Part shown: positions 27,375 to 33,303 of the stretch, piece by piece
Position numbering within the stretch: the stretch's first letter is position 1
Layout: every line of letters starts with the position of its first letter
Virus record (IMG/VR): IMGVR_UViG_3300023440_000009
Span: 1-43,000 of that record
From: a virus
Strand: one strand, 5' to 3'
Length of the DNA: 43,000 bases
Translations under genes and position numbers: made by a program
Notes under the pieces: generated by a model
What the model was told of the DNA's origin: nothing
Database searches by the model: none
What the model saw: the letters and a program-made list of their open reading frames with translations, nothing else

Positions 27375-27660
27375 ATGGATTTGACCAGATCTTTTATCTG
27401 GCCTGCTCTTTAAGGCACCCGGGATCTGCCACCACAAATCCCGGGATTTTAAAAAACAGGCCACAGTGCCAGATCTTTCAATGTTGTTCCGCCCCGGTAC
27501 TGTTCCCTGAAACGCAATAGGCTTTGCCTATAGGAACACGTCTTTTGCGGTATTCCGCGCGCCACCATGACGGCACCAAAAGATCCAGCTATTATCGGGA
27601 ATACCCTGCGTTGCAGAAACCTGTAACATTCAAAAATATGAATATTACAATGTTTCAGAA
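27375..27660 (-). promoter_or_regulatory. Structured non-coding leader, possible attenuator or RNA element
   Basis: No convincing gene is seen here; a 39-codon frame on the minus strand (27449-27568) has a weak ribosome site. Several hairpins occur: CCAGAT/ATCTGG (27385-27401), CCCGGGAT/ATCCCGGG (27418-27445), GGCCTG/CAGGCC enclosing it (27400-27462), and ATAGGC/GCCTAT (27517-27531). ATCTGGC (27396-27402) can pair either with CCAGAT upstream or with GCCAGAT at 27468-27474, so two folds exclude each other, as in attenuators. An imperfect palindrome copy lies at 27610-27627. No consensus promoter was found. Confidence 0.5.
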
Positions 27661-27663
27661 CGC

Positions 27664-27691
27664 AAAAAGGCCCCGGCTGTTAACCGGGGCC
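27664..27691 (-). terminator. Intrinsic terminator after gene 27744-28208
   Basis: GGCCCCGG, seven-base loop, CCGGGGCC (27669-27691); on the minus strand followed by TTTTTGCG. It ends transcripts of the gene at 27744-28208. The plus strand reads CCTTTCACC after the stem and is weaker. Confidence 0.85.
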
Positions 27692-27696
27692 TTTCA

Positions 27697-27723
27697 CCTA
27701 TGCTCTTTATTATGGACGGGATC
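27697..27723. repeat. Inverted repeat 1, left arm
   Basis: CCTATGCTCTTT, three bases, ATGGACGGGATC. The reverse complement occurs at 28234-28260 with 12 + 12 identical bases. The arms enclose the gene 27744-28208. Confidence 0.9.
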
Positions 27724-27743
27724 GGGTTGCTGTTCTAGGGGCC

Positions 27744-28208
27744 TTATTTGGCTCCCTCGACGATCAGTTCCCGAAGTTCCCGCCAAAGCCGCACTGCTTT
27801 GGCCTGCCTTCTCTTCGGGAGAGTATCGATAAATCGGGTCAGCCCCTCCTCGATCTTGGAAAGACTGACAACCTTGCCGGAACGCTTACTAGTAGACTTC
27901 TTCTTGGAAGTCTCTTTCCGCCCGGTGTCCCGCAACCATTGGTCATAGGCGCGGGACCGGCGCGCCAACTCTGCTAGCTTGCCGCCTTCTTCCTGCATCT
28001 TACGGAGACCCAAGGGCTTGCCTTTGTCATCGACCGGCCATTGACCGATAGAAACCAAAGCTTCAACGAGCTTAGCCCGGTCCGTAACCCCGGCATTGTA
28101 CAATGCCTCGTTCCGGGTGGCTACCGTGGCCAGACTCACAGCCACGCTGTCCCATGCCTGGAGCCAACTCTTGATAAGAGTGCTAACGCTGATCTTCTTC
28201 TTTGCCAT
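27744..28208 (-). CDS. Lys/Arg-rich protein bracketed by inverted repeats (154 aa)
   Basis: The start ATG 28208 follows AAAGGATC by eight bases; an in-frame upstream ATG lies inside the inverted repeat. The product begins MAKKKISVSTLIKSWLQAWD, has a helical centre (VATRNEALYNAGVTDRAKLV), a basic stretch (TGRKETSKKKSTSKRSGK at about 108-125) and a basic C-terminal helix (KRRQAKAVRLWRELRELIV). It looks like a nucleic-acid-binding protein. The coding DNA is noticeably richer in G+C than surrounding genes, suggesting recent arrival. The gene is flanked by arms of a 27-base inverted repeat and has its own terminator. Confidence 0.78.
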   Translation of the reverse strand: MAKKKISVSTLIKSWLQAWDSVAVSLATVATRNEALYNAGVTDRAKLVEALVSIGQWPVDDKGKPLGLRKMQEEGGKLAELARRSRAYDQWLRDTGRKETSKKKSTSKRSGKVVSLSKIEEGLTRFIDTLPKRRQAKAVRLWRELRELIVEGAK

Positions 28209-28233
28209 AGTCGTGATCCTTTCTAGAGATAAA

Positions 28234-28260
28234 GATCCCGTCCATAGCAAAGAGCATAGG
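28234..28260. repeat. Inverted repeat 1, right arm
   Basis: GATCCCGTCCAT, three bases, AAAGAGCATAGG, complementary to 27697-27723. It lies 25 bases before the start codon of the enclosed gene, in its leader. Two bases separate it from inverted repeat 2. Confidence 0.9.
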
Positions 28261-28262
28261 CT

Positions 28263-28290
28263 GTTGACGGCTCTTGACGAGGCACCTTGC
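28263..28290. repeat. Inverted repeat 2, left arm
   Basis: GTTGACGGCTCTT, five bases, GGCACCTTGC. The reverse complement occurs at 28516-28543 with 13 + 10 identical bases. The arms enclose the gene 28299-28499. Confidence 0.9.
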
Positions 28291-28298
28291 GGTTAGAG

Positions 28299-28499
28299 TT
28301 AATAATTAATCGCCTTTATGTAATCTGCATGACTGCGAAAGGCTACATGAGCAAGCGTCCCCTGCTCATCCTCATCATGACGGACGATTACAGGGACGTT
28401 TGTTTCGGGCGTTCTTTGCGGACCCTCAGGCAGGCCCGCAAGCCAAAAATCCCGGCTCGTTGTCGCGTCAAATTCAACAATACGCCAGTAAAGGCTCAT
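28299..28499 (-). CDS. Small protein bracketed by inverted repeats (66 aa)
   Basis: The start ATG 28499 follows GAGGTG. The 66-residue product begins MSLYWRIVEFDATTSRDFWL and ends HVAFRSHADYIKAINY; it looks like a small alpha-beta protein. It is the most upstream gene of the leftward arm, a place where phages often encode early host-takeover proteins. The ribosome site sits in a possible hairpin GCACCT...AGGTGC (28527-28501), which could limit translation. The whole gene lies between arms of a 28-base inverted repeat. Confidence 0.72.
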   Translation of the reverse strand: MSLYWRIVEFDATTSRDFWLAGLPEGPQRTPETNVPVIVRHDEDEQGTLAHVAFRSHADYIKAINY

Positions 28500-28515
28500 A
28501 TGCACCTCACTTTCT

Positions 28516-28543
28516 GCAAGGTGCCCCCTTAAGAGCCGTCAAC
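28516..28543. repeat. Inverted repeat 2, right arm
   Basis: GCAAGGTGCC, five bases, AAGAGCCGTCAAC, complementary to 28263-28290. It lies 16 bases before the start codon of the enclosed gene. Confidence 0.9.
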
Positions 28544-29010
28544 TGGGTATTCCCAGGTATGTCAAAGATCATCGCCCAGCGCTACAGAATTCTGCAACGC
28601 CTCGCGCGCCCTATTCTATATGCAGACCCTGTGCCAACATCAGATATGGTACAAATGTAGTATAATTATCATATAATTAAGCATAATTAGACCTAATTGT
28701 AACCAATATCTGGTACAGAAAAAGACGGAAATCTGTCACTAGCACAAGTAAAACTGTTAAAAATCTGTCAATACAGTTATATCAAGCAGTTACACTGGAA
28801 ATGTAATTATAATTATGCTTAATTATGGTCCTAAAGCCCGTGAACGATGACAAAAATCTGTCAAAATGGCACGCCAGTTGCGCCAATATCTTTGCATTCA
28901 TATATATGGAAAATCATATGTTTGTATGCAAGATGTGTGCCAGAGCAAATACGCAAAAACCCTAGCGTTGCAGGAATCTGGAACGGGAATTCGGACAGGG
29001 AAAAGGCAAA
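28544..29010. promoter_or_regulatory. Non-coding regulatory region with inverted repeat and direct repeats
   Basis: No gene is supported here. It holds a 16-base inverted repeat TAATTAAGCATAATTA (28674-28689) and TAATTATGCTTAATTA (28810-28825); three direct copies of AAATCTGTCA (28729, 28761, 28854), two of which read TTGACAGATTTT on the minus strand and so resemble -35 boxes, though no good -10 box follows at 17 bases; CCAATATCT twice (28703, 28882); and two imperfect palindrome copies (28581-28598, 28967-28984). Most of it is AT-rich. It may carry leftward early promoters or operator sites. Confidence 0.55.
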
Positions 29011-29037
29011 AGAAAACCCGGCGACTAGGGCCGGGTT
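29005..29037 (-). terminator. Intrinsic terminator after the 31-aa peptide gene
   Basis: Minus strand AACCCGG, nine-base loop, CCGGGTT (29037-29015), followed by TTCTTTTGCC. It closes a single-gene unit with the promoter at 29193-29221. Confidence 0.85.
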
Positions 29038-29066
29038 AACGAAGGATTGGTGATAGATTGTAGGGA

Positions 29067-29162
29067 TTAGAAGAAGATCAGCTTTGCAAAGAGCAGGAAC
29101 GGGCCAGCAACGCCGATACCCATCAGTCCCAGAATGATACCATCAACGATACGTCCGATCAT
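29067..29162 (-). CDS. 31-residue single-span membrane peptide with its own promoter
   Basis: The product is 31 residues, beginning MIGRIVDGIILGLMGIGVAG and ending PFLLFAKLIFF: almost entirely hydrophobic with one Arg, one Asp and one Lys, so a single membrane helix. ATG 29162 follows GGAGG by five bases, a strong site. A promoter with perfect -35 and 17-bp spacer lies 31 bases upstream and a terminator follows, making a complete one-gene unit between the origin-like repeats and the leftward operon. Possible roles are superinfection exclusion, membrane depolarisation or inhibition of a host membrane protein. It is too short for family assignment. Confidence 0.78.
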   Translation of the reverse strand: MIGRIVDGIILGLMGIGVAGPFLLFAKLIFF

Positions 29163-29192
29163 AATCGCCTCCATTTGTTAGGGTTCGGGTTC
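29163..29192 (-). promoter_or_regulatory. Short leader of the 31-aa peptide gene
   Basis: About 25 bases lie between the predicted transcription start (near 29186) and the ATG. They include the strong GGAGG ribosome site and a repeated GAACCC/GAACCCT sequence. No stable hairpin is seen. Confidence 0.5.
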
Positions 29193-29221
29193 CCTATATC
29201 AGGGTTTTGTGTCCCTGTCAA
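29193..29221 (-). promoter_or_regulatory. Sigma70 promoter for the 31-aa peptide gene
   Basis: Minus strand TTGACA (29221-29216), 17 bases, TATAGG (29198-29193). It reads toward the peptide gene and, if its terminator leaks, toward the leftward operon. Confidence 0.82.
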
Positions 29222-29322
29222 GCAAAAAAATCTTCTCCGGGCTCTTTCATGCATGCCCAGGTATGTGCGGGCACACATACGCACGCATATATTGCATTCT
29301 TCGTGCCAAGTCTCTTTAATCC

Positions 29323-29397
29323 TGTGGATATCTTGTTGATAGCTTGTGCATAGCTTGTGGATAGGCTGTTGGCATCCTGTGGACAGGCTGTGGATAA
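29323..29397. other. Putative replication origin: seven DnaA-box-like 9-mers at 11-bp period
   Basis: Nine-mers start at 29323, 29334, 29345, 29356, 29367, 29378 and 29389: TGTGGATAT, TGTTGATAG, TGTGCATAG, TGTGGATAG, TGTTGGCAT, TGTGGACAG, TGTGGATAA. The last is the exact complement of the DnaA box TTATCCACA and most others differ at one to three positions. All have the same orientation and exact 11-base spacing, one helical turn. An AT-rich stretch (29460-29515) follows. No gene is supported in 29222-29482. Confidence 0.78.
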
Positions 29398-29482
29398 AGC
29401 CCCGGGGGGAGGGGATTCGGTTCATGAAAAAAAGGAAAAGATACCCTTTCTTGGCACGACGTAATTTTTTTGGTTTTAGGTA

Positions 29483-29511
29483 TTGACTTTTCTTTAAAAA
29501 TATGGTATAAT
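29483..29511 (+). promoter_or_regulatory. Sigma70 promoter of the rightward (structural) operon
   Basis: TTGACT (29483-29488), 17 bases, TATAAT (29506-29511). It is the only strong promoter found on the plus strand and reads into the terminase and virion genes. Confidence 0.9.
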
Positions 29512-29515
29512 ATTA

Positions 29516-29611
29516 GTAGAAGTAGTAAGATAGATACTTACTACATACTACTTCTACCGCGCTAATACAAAGCGCGGATAGCTAATACAAATTGCTAATC
29601 GGGGGAGGTCT
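29516..29611 (+). promoter_or_regulatory. Structured leader of the structural operon with repeated hairpin loops
   Basis: The transcript starts near 29518. GTAGAAGTAGTA (29516-29527) pairs with TACTACTTCTAC (29546-29557), 12 bp at the 5' end. Then CCGCGC-TAATACAAA-GCGCGG (29557-29577) and TAGC-TAATACAAATT-GCTA (29579-29597) form two hairpins that share the loop sequence TAATACAAA. The ribosome site GGGGGAGG follows at once. Confidence 0.68.
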
Positions 29612-29617
29612 ATCCTT

Positions 29618-30085
29618 TTGAAAAAGGATCATAAAACTATGCGTGCGCAAACTAAAGAAGAAACTAAATCTTCCCGCAAAGCGGGAAAACCTAAAGGTTC
29701 TCGCAATAAAAAGACTCTTGAATTGTTCGCACTTCTGGATAAGGGATACGAACCTGAGCATGCCTTTAAGCTGGTTTACGGAAAACTACCCGCGTACAGG
29801 ACACAGAAGCATCACCTACAGGAGTATCGCAAGCATGTTGCTGATCGTCCTGAGATCGTTGAGGCGGCGCATCAGGCGTTGGAAGACGCCTTGAAAATGA
29901 AGCCGATTAAACGGAAAGGCGAAGTTATCATGCCTAACTATAACACCAGGATGCAGGCAATCAAGATGGTACTGGATCGAGTTGATCCGGTGGTAAACAT
30001 CAATCATAATTTGAATGTGACGAAACATCTGGCTCCTGTTGATTTGGAGAAATATAAAACTGTTGATGCCGAGGTAGTAGAATGA
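29618..30085 (+). CDS. Putative terminase small subunit
   Basis: The 155-residue protein has a basic N-terminus (KSSRKAGKPKGSRNKKTLELF) that leads into a likely helix-turn-helix (LLDKGYEPEHAFKLVYGKLP), a helical centre and a C-terminal assembly part (NYNTRMQAIKMVLDRVDPVV). DNA-binding helix plus oligomerisation region at the head of the structural operon, before the large terminase, fits the small subunit that recognises the packaging site. The start is probably TTG 29618, nine bases after GGGGGAGG; ATG 29639 with a weaker AAGGAT site is the alternative. The TTG lies in a small hairpin ATCCTTTT/AAAAGGAT. It overlaps the next gene by four bases. Confidence 0.68.
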   Translation: MKKDHKTMRAQTKEETKSSRKAGKPKGSRNKKTLELFALLDKGYEPEHAFKLVYGKLPAYRTQKHHLQEYRKHVADRPEIVEAAHQALEDALKMKPIKRKGEVIMPNYNTRMQAIKMVLDRVDPVVNINHNLNVTKHLAPVDLEKYKTVDAEVVE

Positions 30086-30870
30086 GTTCTCGGATTTATC
30101 CCGGAAATTTTAATTCTCCGCACAAAAACTTTGAGCTAGATGTTATTCGGGGTAACTGGGCTGGATACGAAGTTGTCCATAAGTTTGGGACTACTGGAAA
30201 CGTTTTGGCAACACCCGTAACTGTGTGGGAAGGGGCAGATCTCGGTGCAACTACCGCGCTTTACACTTATTCCACTTCTGCAGCTATTGACACTTTGTCT
30301 AGTGACAATGCTGCTGATACTGGTATTGATATTCAAGTTGACGGTCTGGATGCAAACTGGGCTCCTGTTACTCAAACAGTTACCCTCAATGGTCAGACGC
30401 AGGTCACACTTCAAACACCATTGATTCGCGTTTATCGATTGAAGAATATCTCTGCAACAGAGCTTACAGGAATTGTTTACTGTTATGAAAATGTGACTGC
30501 TACAGGTGGTGTTCCTGACGATCAAACAAAGATTCGCGCAGGGATAACCCCAGGAAATAACCAGTCTCTCATGGCGGTGTACACAGTCCCTGCGGGATAT
30601 ACTGCGTACCTGTACAACATGAATTTCTGGCCGGCAAAACGACTTGCCGCAATCATTGAATTTGAAGTTTATCGGAGAGAATTTGGCGGAGTGTTTCAGA
30701 AGAAACATGTCGCTTCCTTGAATACCCAGGGTGGAACAATGTCTCTGCGGTATATCTTTCCAGAAATTTTCCCGGAGAAAACCGATATCGAAGTTCGCGC
30801 AGCAACTGATTCTACTGGTGTGGGTGCTGCTGCTATCTTTGAACTTTTACTGATTCGCAATGGTGTTTAA
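30082..30870 (+). CDS. Putative virion structural protein (262 aa)
   Basis: The protein is beta-rich and Thr/Ala/Gly-rich with few charged residues: YPGNFNSPHKNFELDVIRGN at the start, WAPVTQTVTLNGQTQVTLQT in the middle, and FPEIFPEKTDIEVRAATDS near the end. The strand pattern (TPLIRVYRLKNISATELTG, YTVPAGYTAYLYNMNFWP) looks like a jelly-roll capsid decoration or fibre domain. It lies between the small and large terminase genes, an unusual place for a virion protein. The next gene starts with no gap. No named family is certain. Confidence 0.62.
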   Translation: MSSRIYPGNFNSPHKNFELDVIRGNWAGYEVVHKFGTTGNVLATPVTVWEGADLGATTALYTYSTSAAIDTLSSDNAADTGIDIQVDGLDANWAPVTQTVTLNGQTQVTLQTPLIRVYRLKNISATELTGIVYCYENVTATGGVPDDQTKIRAGITPGNNQSLMAVYTVPAGYTAYLYNMNFWPAKRLAAIIEFEVYRREFGGVFQKKHVASLNTQGGTMSLRYIFPEIFPEKTDIEVRAATDSTGVGAAAIFELLLIRNGV

Positions 30871-31101
30871 ATGTCTATTGAAATAAACCTACGAACAAGT
30901 CTATTTCAATCTGATGATATTGGGGATGCCCTTATTCAGATGCGCAAAGATGGGAGACTTGTTCAGCTAACTGTGAATCAACTTTATGCTGAGTTTGAAC
31001 GAAGATTGCTTGAGAAACTAAAAGGAGATTCTGATGGGAAGAACAAAAGCATTCAGCAACAGTTTGAAACGGCGCTCTCTGAAGCCGGCCAAGACGAATA
31101 A
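30871..31101 (+). CDS. Hypothetical protein (76 aa)
   Basis: Starts directly after the stop of the previous gene. The product is helical and charged: MSIEINLRTSLFQSDDIGDA, then LYAEFERRLLEKLKGDSDGK and an acidic end (ETALSEAGQDE). It might be a small capsid or packaging accessory. Its last 68 bases also encode the start of the next gene in another frame. Confidence 0.65.
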   Translation: MSIEINLRTSLFQSDDIGDALIQMRKDGRLVQLTVNQLYAEFERRLLEKLKGDSDGKNKSIQQQFETALSEAGQDE

Positions 31102-31213
31102 AAAAGTTCGGACTATTAAGCAGAAGAAATCTATGACGCAACACGATCTTGCGAAAGCTGCAAGCAAATCTCCGGTTAAAGTACAGAGTCGCAAACTCGA
31201 TATTGTACTGTAA
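31034..31213 (+). CDS. Small very basic protein, overlapping gene (59 aa)
   Basis: ATG 31034 follows AAAGGAG by six bases, a strong site inside the end of the preceding gene. The 59-residue product begins MGRTKAFSNSLKRRSLKPAK and continues KVRTIKQKKSMTQHDLAKAA, ending VQSRKLDIVL; about one third is Lys/Arg. The frame differs from the gene 30871-31101, with 68 bases of overlap. A DNA-binding or capsid-internal role is plausible. The strong ribosome site and intact frame beyond the overlap support a real gene. Confidence 0.68.
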   Translation: MGRTKAFSNSLKRRSLKPAKTNKKVRTIKQKKSMTQHDLAKAASKSPVKVQSRKLDIVL

Positions 31214-31236
31214 CAAAGAATAGATTAGGGGGTCAT

Positions 31237-31761
31237 ATGCCGCGAAAAAAGTCTGTTGATAAGAATAAACTAGCTGCTCGGAAACCTGGACACAAAGCTC
31301 CCAGCCCGAAAGGTCCGTTCCGACTTAATCTTGGTTGCGGGGACGATATTCGGGACGGGTTTATTAACATCGATAAGATTGAGAAAGACGGGATTCTGAC
31401 GCTTGATCTTGAACTTATTGGCACGGAAAAACGATTTCCGTATCCTGATGGTTCTGTTGAGTATATTCAGGCGTTTCATGTTCTTGAGCATCTAAACAAC
31501 TTTGTCGGACTGATGCAGGAGTGCTACCGCGTTCTCAAACACAATGGCGTTTTGTGTGTAGCTGTTCCTATTTATCCGTCTACCCAAGCATTTCAAGATC
31601 CGACACATGTCAGATTCTTTACTGATAAGACCTTTTATTATTGCCTTCAAGGATCTCCGCTGTGGGATCCGCACGGTAAGAATTACGGGCTGCCCGGTTT
31701 TCGCATTCTGAATCAAGATATTCGTAATGGATGGGAGTTGATTGCTACATTGAGGAAGTAA
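31237..31761 (+). CDS. SAM-dependent methyltransferase (class I)
   Basis: The 174-residue protein has a basic N-terminus (PRKKSVDKNKLAARKPGHKA) then the Rossmann methyltransferase core: RLNLGCGDDIRDGFINIDK as the SAM-binding motif I, FPYPDGSVEYIQAFHVLEHL, and CYRVLKHNGVLCVAVPIYP. This matches the Methyltransf_11-like group, which acts on small molecules, sugars or proteins; DNA methylase motifs (DPPY, NPPY) are absent. It lies directly before the large terminase and is co-expressed with virion genes. With the glycosyltransferase at 37918 it could modify a virion or surface sugar, but no target is shown. Confidence 0.83.
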   Translation: MPRKKSVDKNKLAARKPGHKAPSPKGPFRLNLGCGDDIRDGFINIDKIEKDGILTLDLELIGTEKRFPYPDGSVEYIQAFHVLEHLNNFVGLMQECYRVLKHNGVLCVAVPIYPSTQAFQDPTHVRFFTDKTFYYCLQGSPLWDPHGKNYGLPGFRILNQDIRNGWELIATLRK

Positions 31762-33303
31762 ATGATTGACTTTGAGCCGAGAAAAGATTGTAAATACAAA
31801 TACAATTATGAGGCCATCTTTCGGGATGTGGCAAATAGCGAAATCCCAATAGAAGCGGCAGTTCGTAACCTGTGCCTAAATGATTTGTTTTTCATTGTCT
31901 ATTTCATCATGGAAATCCCTCCCGCAAACCACCCATTTGTGGTGGATATGTGTCGTACCGTGGAGGAAGGTCCAAAAACAAAAACGCTGGATATCTGGGC
32001 ACGTGAGCACTTTAAGTCTACGATTATTACGATGGCGGAGACTGTCCAAGCGATTCTCCGTAATCCAGAGTGTACGACTGCGATCTTTTCGTTTAAGAAG
32101 CCGGCCGCCACTAAATTCCTAGACGGGATTCGGAAAACCCTTGAGAAACCGATTCTTGTTCAGGCATTTCCTGATATTCTGTACGAGAAACCCGATACAC
32201 AAGCCCCTGTGTGGTCATTAGAAAATGGGATTCGAGTTAAACGAAACAGTGTATCCCGTAAAGAGAATACAGTAGAGGCTTTTGGTCTTGTTGAGGGGAT
32301 GCCTACCGGCGGCCACTTCGATCGTCGAATCTATGATGATATTGAGACAGCTGACTTGGCAAAGAATATTGAGCAGCTGGATCAGTGTTTTTCTCAGTTT
32401 GAGTATTCAAGTTATCTTGGAACAGATGGTGGTATTGAACGGGTGATTGGGACATATTACCATCATGCTGGGCCGTTGAAGAGAATCCAGGATAAGAAAA
32501 CAGTACATGGTACGCCCATGTACTACACAAGAATTATTCCTGGTTCTGATGATGGAACAAAAGACGGAAAACCTGTTCTCGTTAGTCAGGAGCGGTGGGA
32601 AGAGCTGAAGGTTGGTGAACACTTTAATCAACAGATTCTCTGTGACCCAACCCCCGCAACAGATAGATCACTGCCGGCAGACCAACTGATTGAGATGCCT
32701 CCTGAGGAACTTCCGCAGGATATTTTGAAGTTTATGTTGGTCGATCCTGCTGGCGACCAGGCAACCCAGTCTGGAGATGATGCGTGGGCACTCGGGGTGG
32801 TTGGTGTTTCTCCACACGCAGATGATGCAGGTGCGAGCGACGTCTATATTCTTGATCTCGAAATTCGCCCCATGACCCACGCAGAAGCCATTGACGAGAT
32901 TGCACGTATGTATCTTCGCAATGGTGTTGTTATGGCGCTTGGCGTGGAGAAGGTTGGCCAGAGTACGGCAGAGATTCATATCGCAAATGCACTACGTGCC
33001 TATAATCGTCATTTGTCTATTGATGCTGGGACACTTCGGATCTTGTCCCCCAAAGGGAGAAACAAAGTTGATCGGATTGTTCAGGCACTGCAGTGGCCGC
33101 TGAACAATGGAAAAATCCATTATCTAAGTACGCTAAAACCAGAAGCTATTAATCGTCTCAAACAGGAAATGGACATGTTCCCTGTTTGGCATGATGATGG
33201 CCTGGATATGTTGGCGTACCTGTACGATATTATCAAAGACTATCGGTTTGCAAGAACTCGAAAGTTGGAACCGCTTCCTTATGCTAATACAGGGGTTGTT
33301 TAA
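31762..33303 (+). CDS. Terminase large subunit
   Basis: The 513-residue motor has an N-terminal ATPase with a variant Walker A, LDIWAREHFKSTIITM (residues 77-91), and Walker B RRIYDDIETADLA (188-200). The C-terminal RNase H-like nuclease shows KFMLVDPAGDQATQSGDDAW (Asp328), MALGVEKVGQSTAEI (Glu396) and DMFPVWHDDGLDMLAYLYD (third acidic group). It drives DNA into the prohead and cuts the concatemer. The start follows the methyltransferase stop directly, and its own stop overlaps the portal start (TAATG). The circularly permuted look of the genome would agree with headful cutting. Confidence 0.93.
   Translation: MIDFEPRKDCKYKYNYEAIFRDVANSEIPIEAAVRNLCLNDLFFIVYFIMEIPPANHPFVVDMCRTVEEGPKTKTLDIWAREHFKSTIITMAETVQAILRNPECTTAIFSFKKPAATKFLDGIRKTLEKPILVQAFPDILYEKPDTQAPVWSLENGIRVKRNSVSRKENTVEAFGLVEGMPTGGHFDRRIYDDIETADLAKNIEQLDQCFSQFEYSSYLGTDGGIERVIGTYYHHAGPLKRIQDKKTVHGTPMYYTRIIPGSDDGTKDGKPVLVSQERWEELKVGEHFNQQILCDPTPATDRSLPADQLIEMPPEELPQDILKFMLVDPAGDQATQSGDDAWALGVVGVSPHADDAGASDVYILDLEIRPMTHAEAIDEIARMYLRNGVVMALGVEKVGQSTAEIHIANALRAYNRHLSIDAGTLRILSPKGRNKVDRIVQALQWPLNNGKIHYLSTLKPEAINRLKQEMDMFPVWHDDGLDMLAYLYDIIKDYRFARTRKLEPLPYANTGVV

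Noticed and set aside
27449-27568. 39-codon minus-strand gene (MVARGIPQKTCSYRQ...)
   Set aside because: Possible, but the ribosome site is weak and it overlaps the alternative hairpins; not enough support.
27481-27660. tRNA gene in the structured leader
   Set aside because: Hairpins are present but no cloverleaf with a T-loop and 7-bp acceptor stem could be traced.
29159-29425. 88-codon minus-strand frame over the DnaA-like repeats
   Set aside because: It is the translation of the 11-bp repeats and has no ribosome site; the DNA pattern explains it better.
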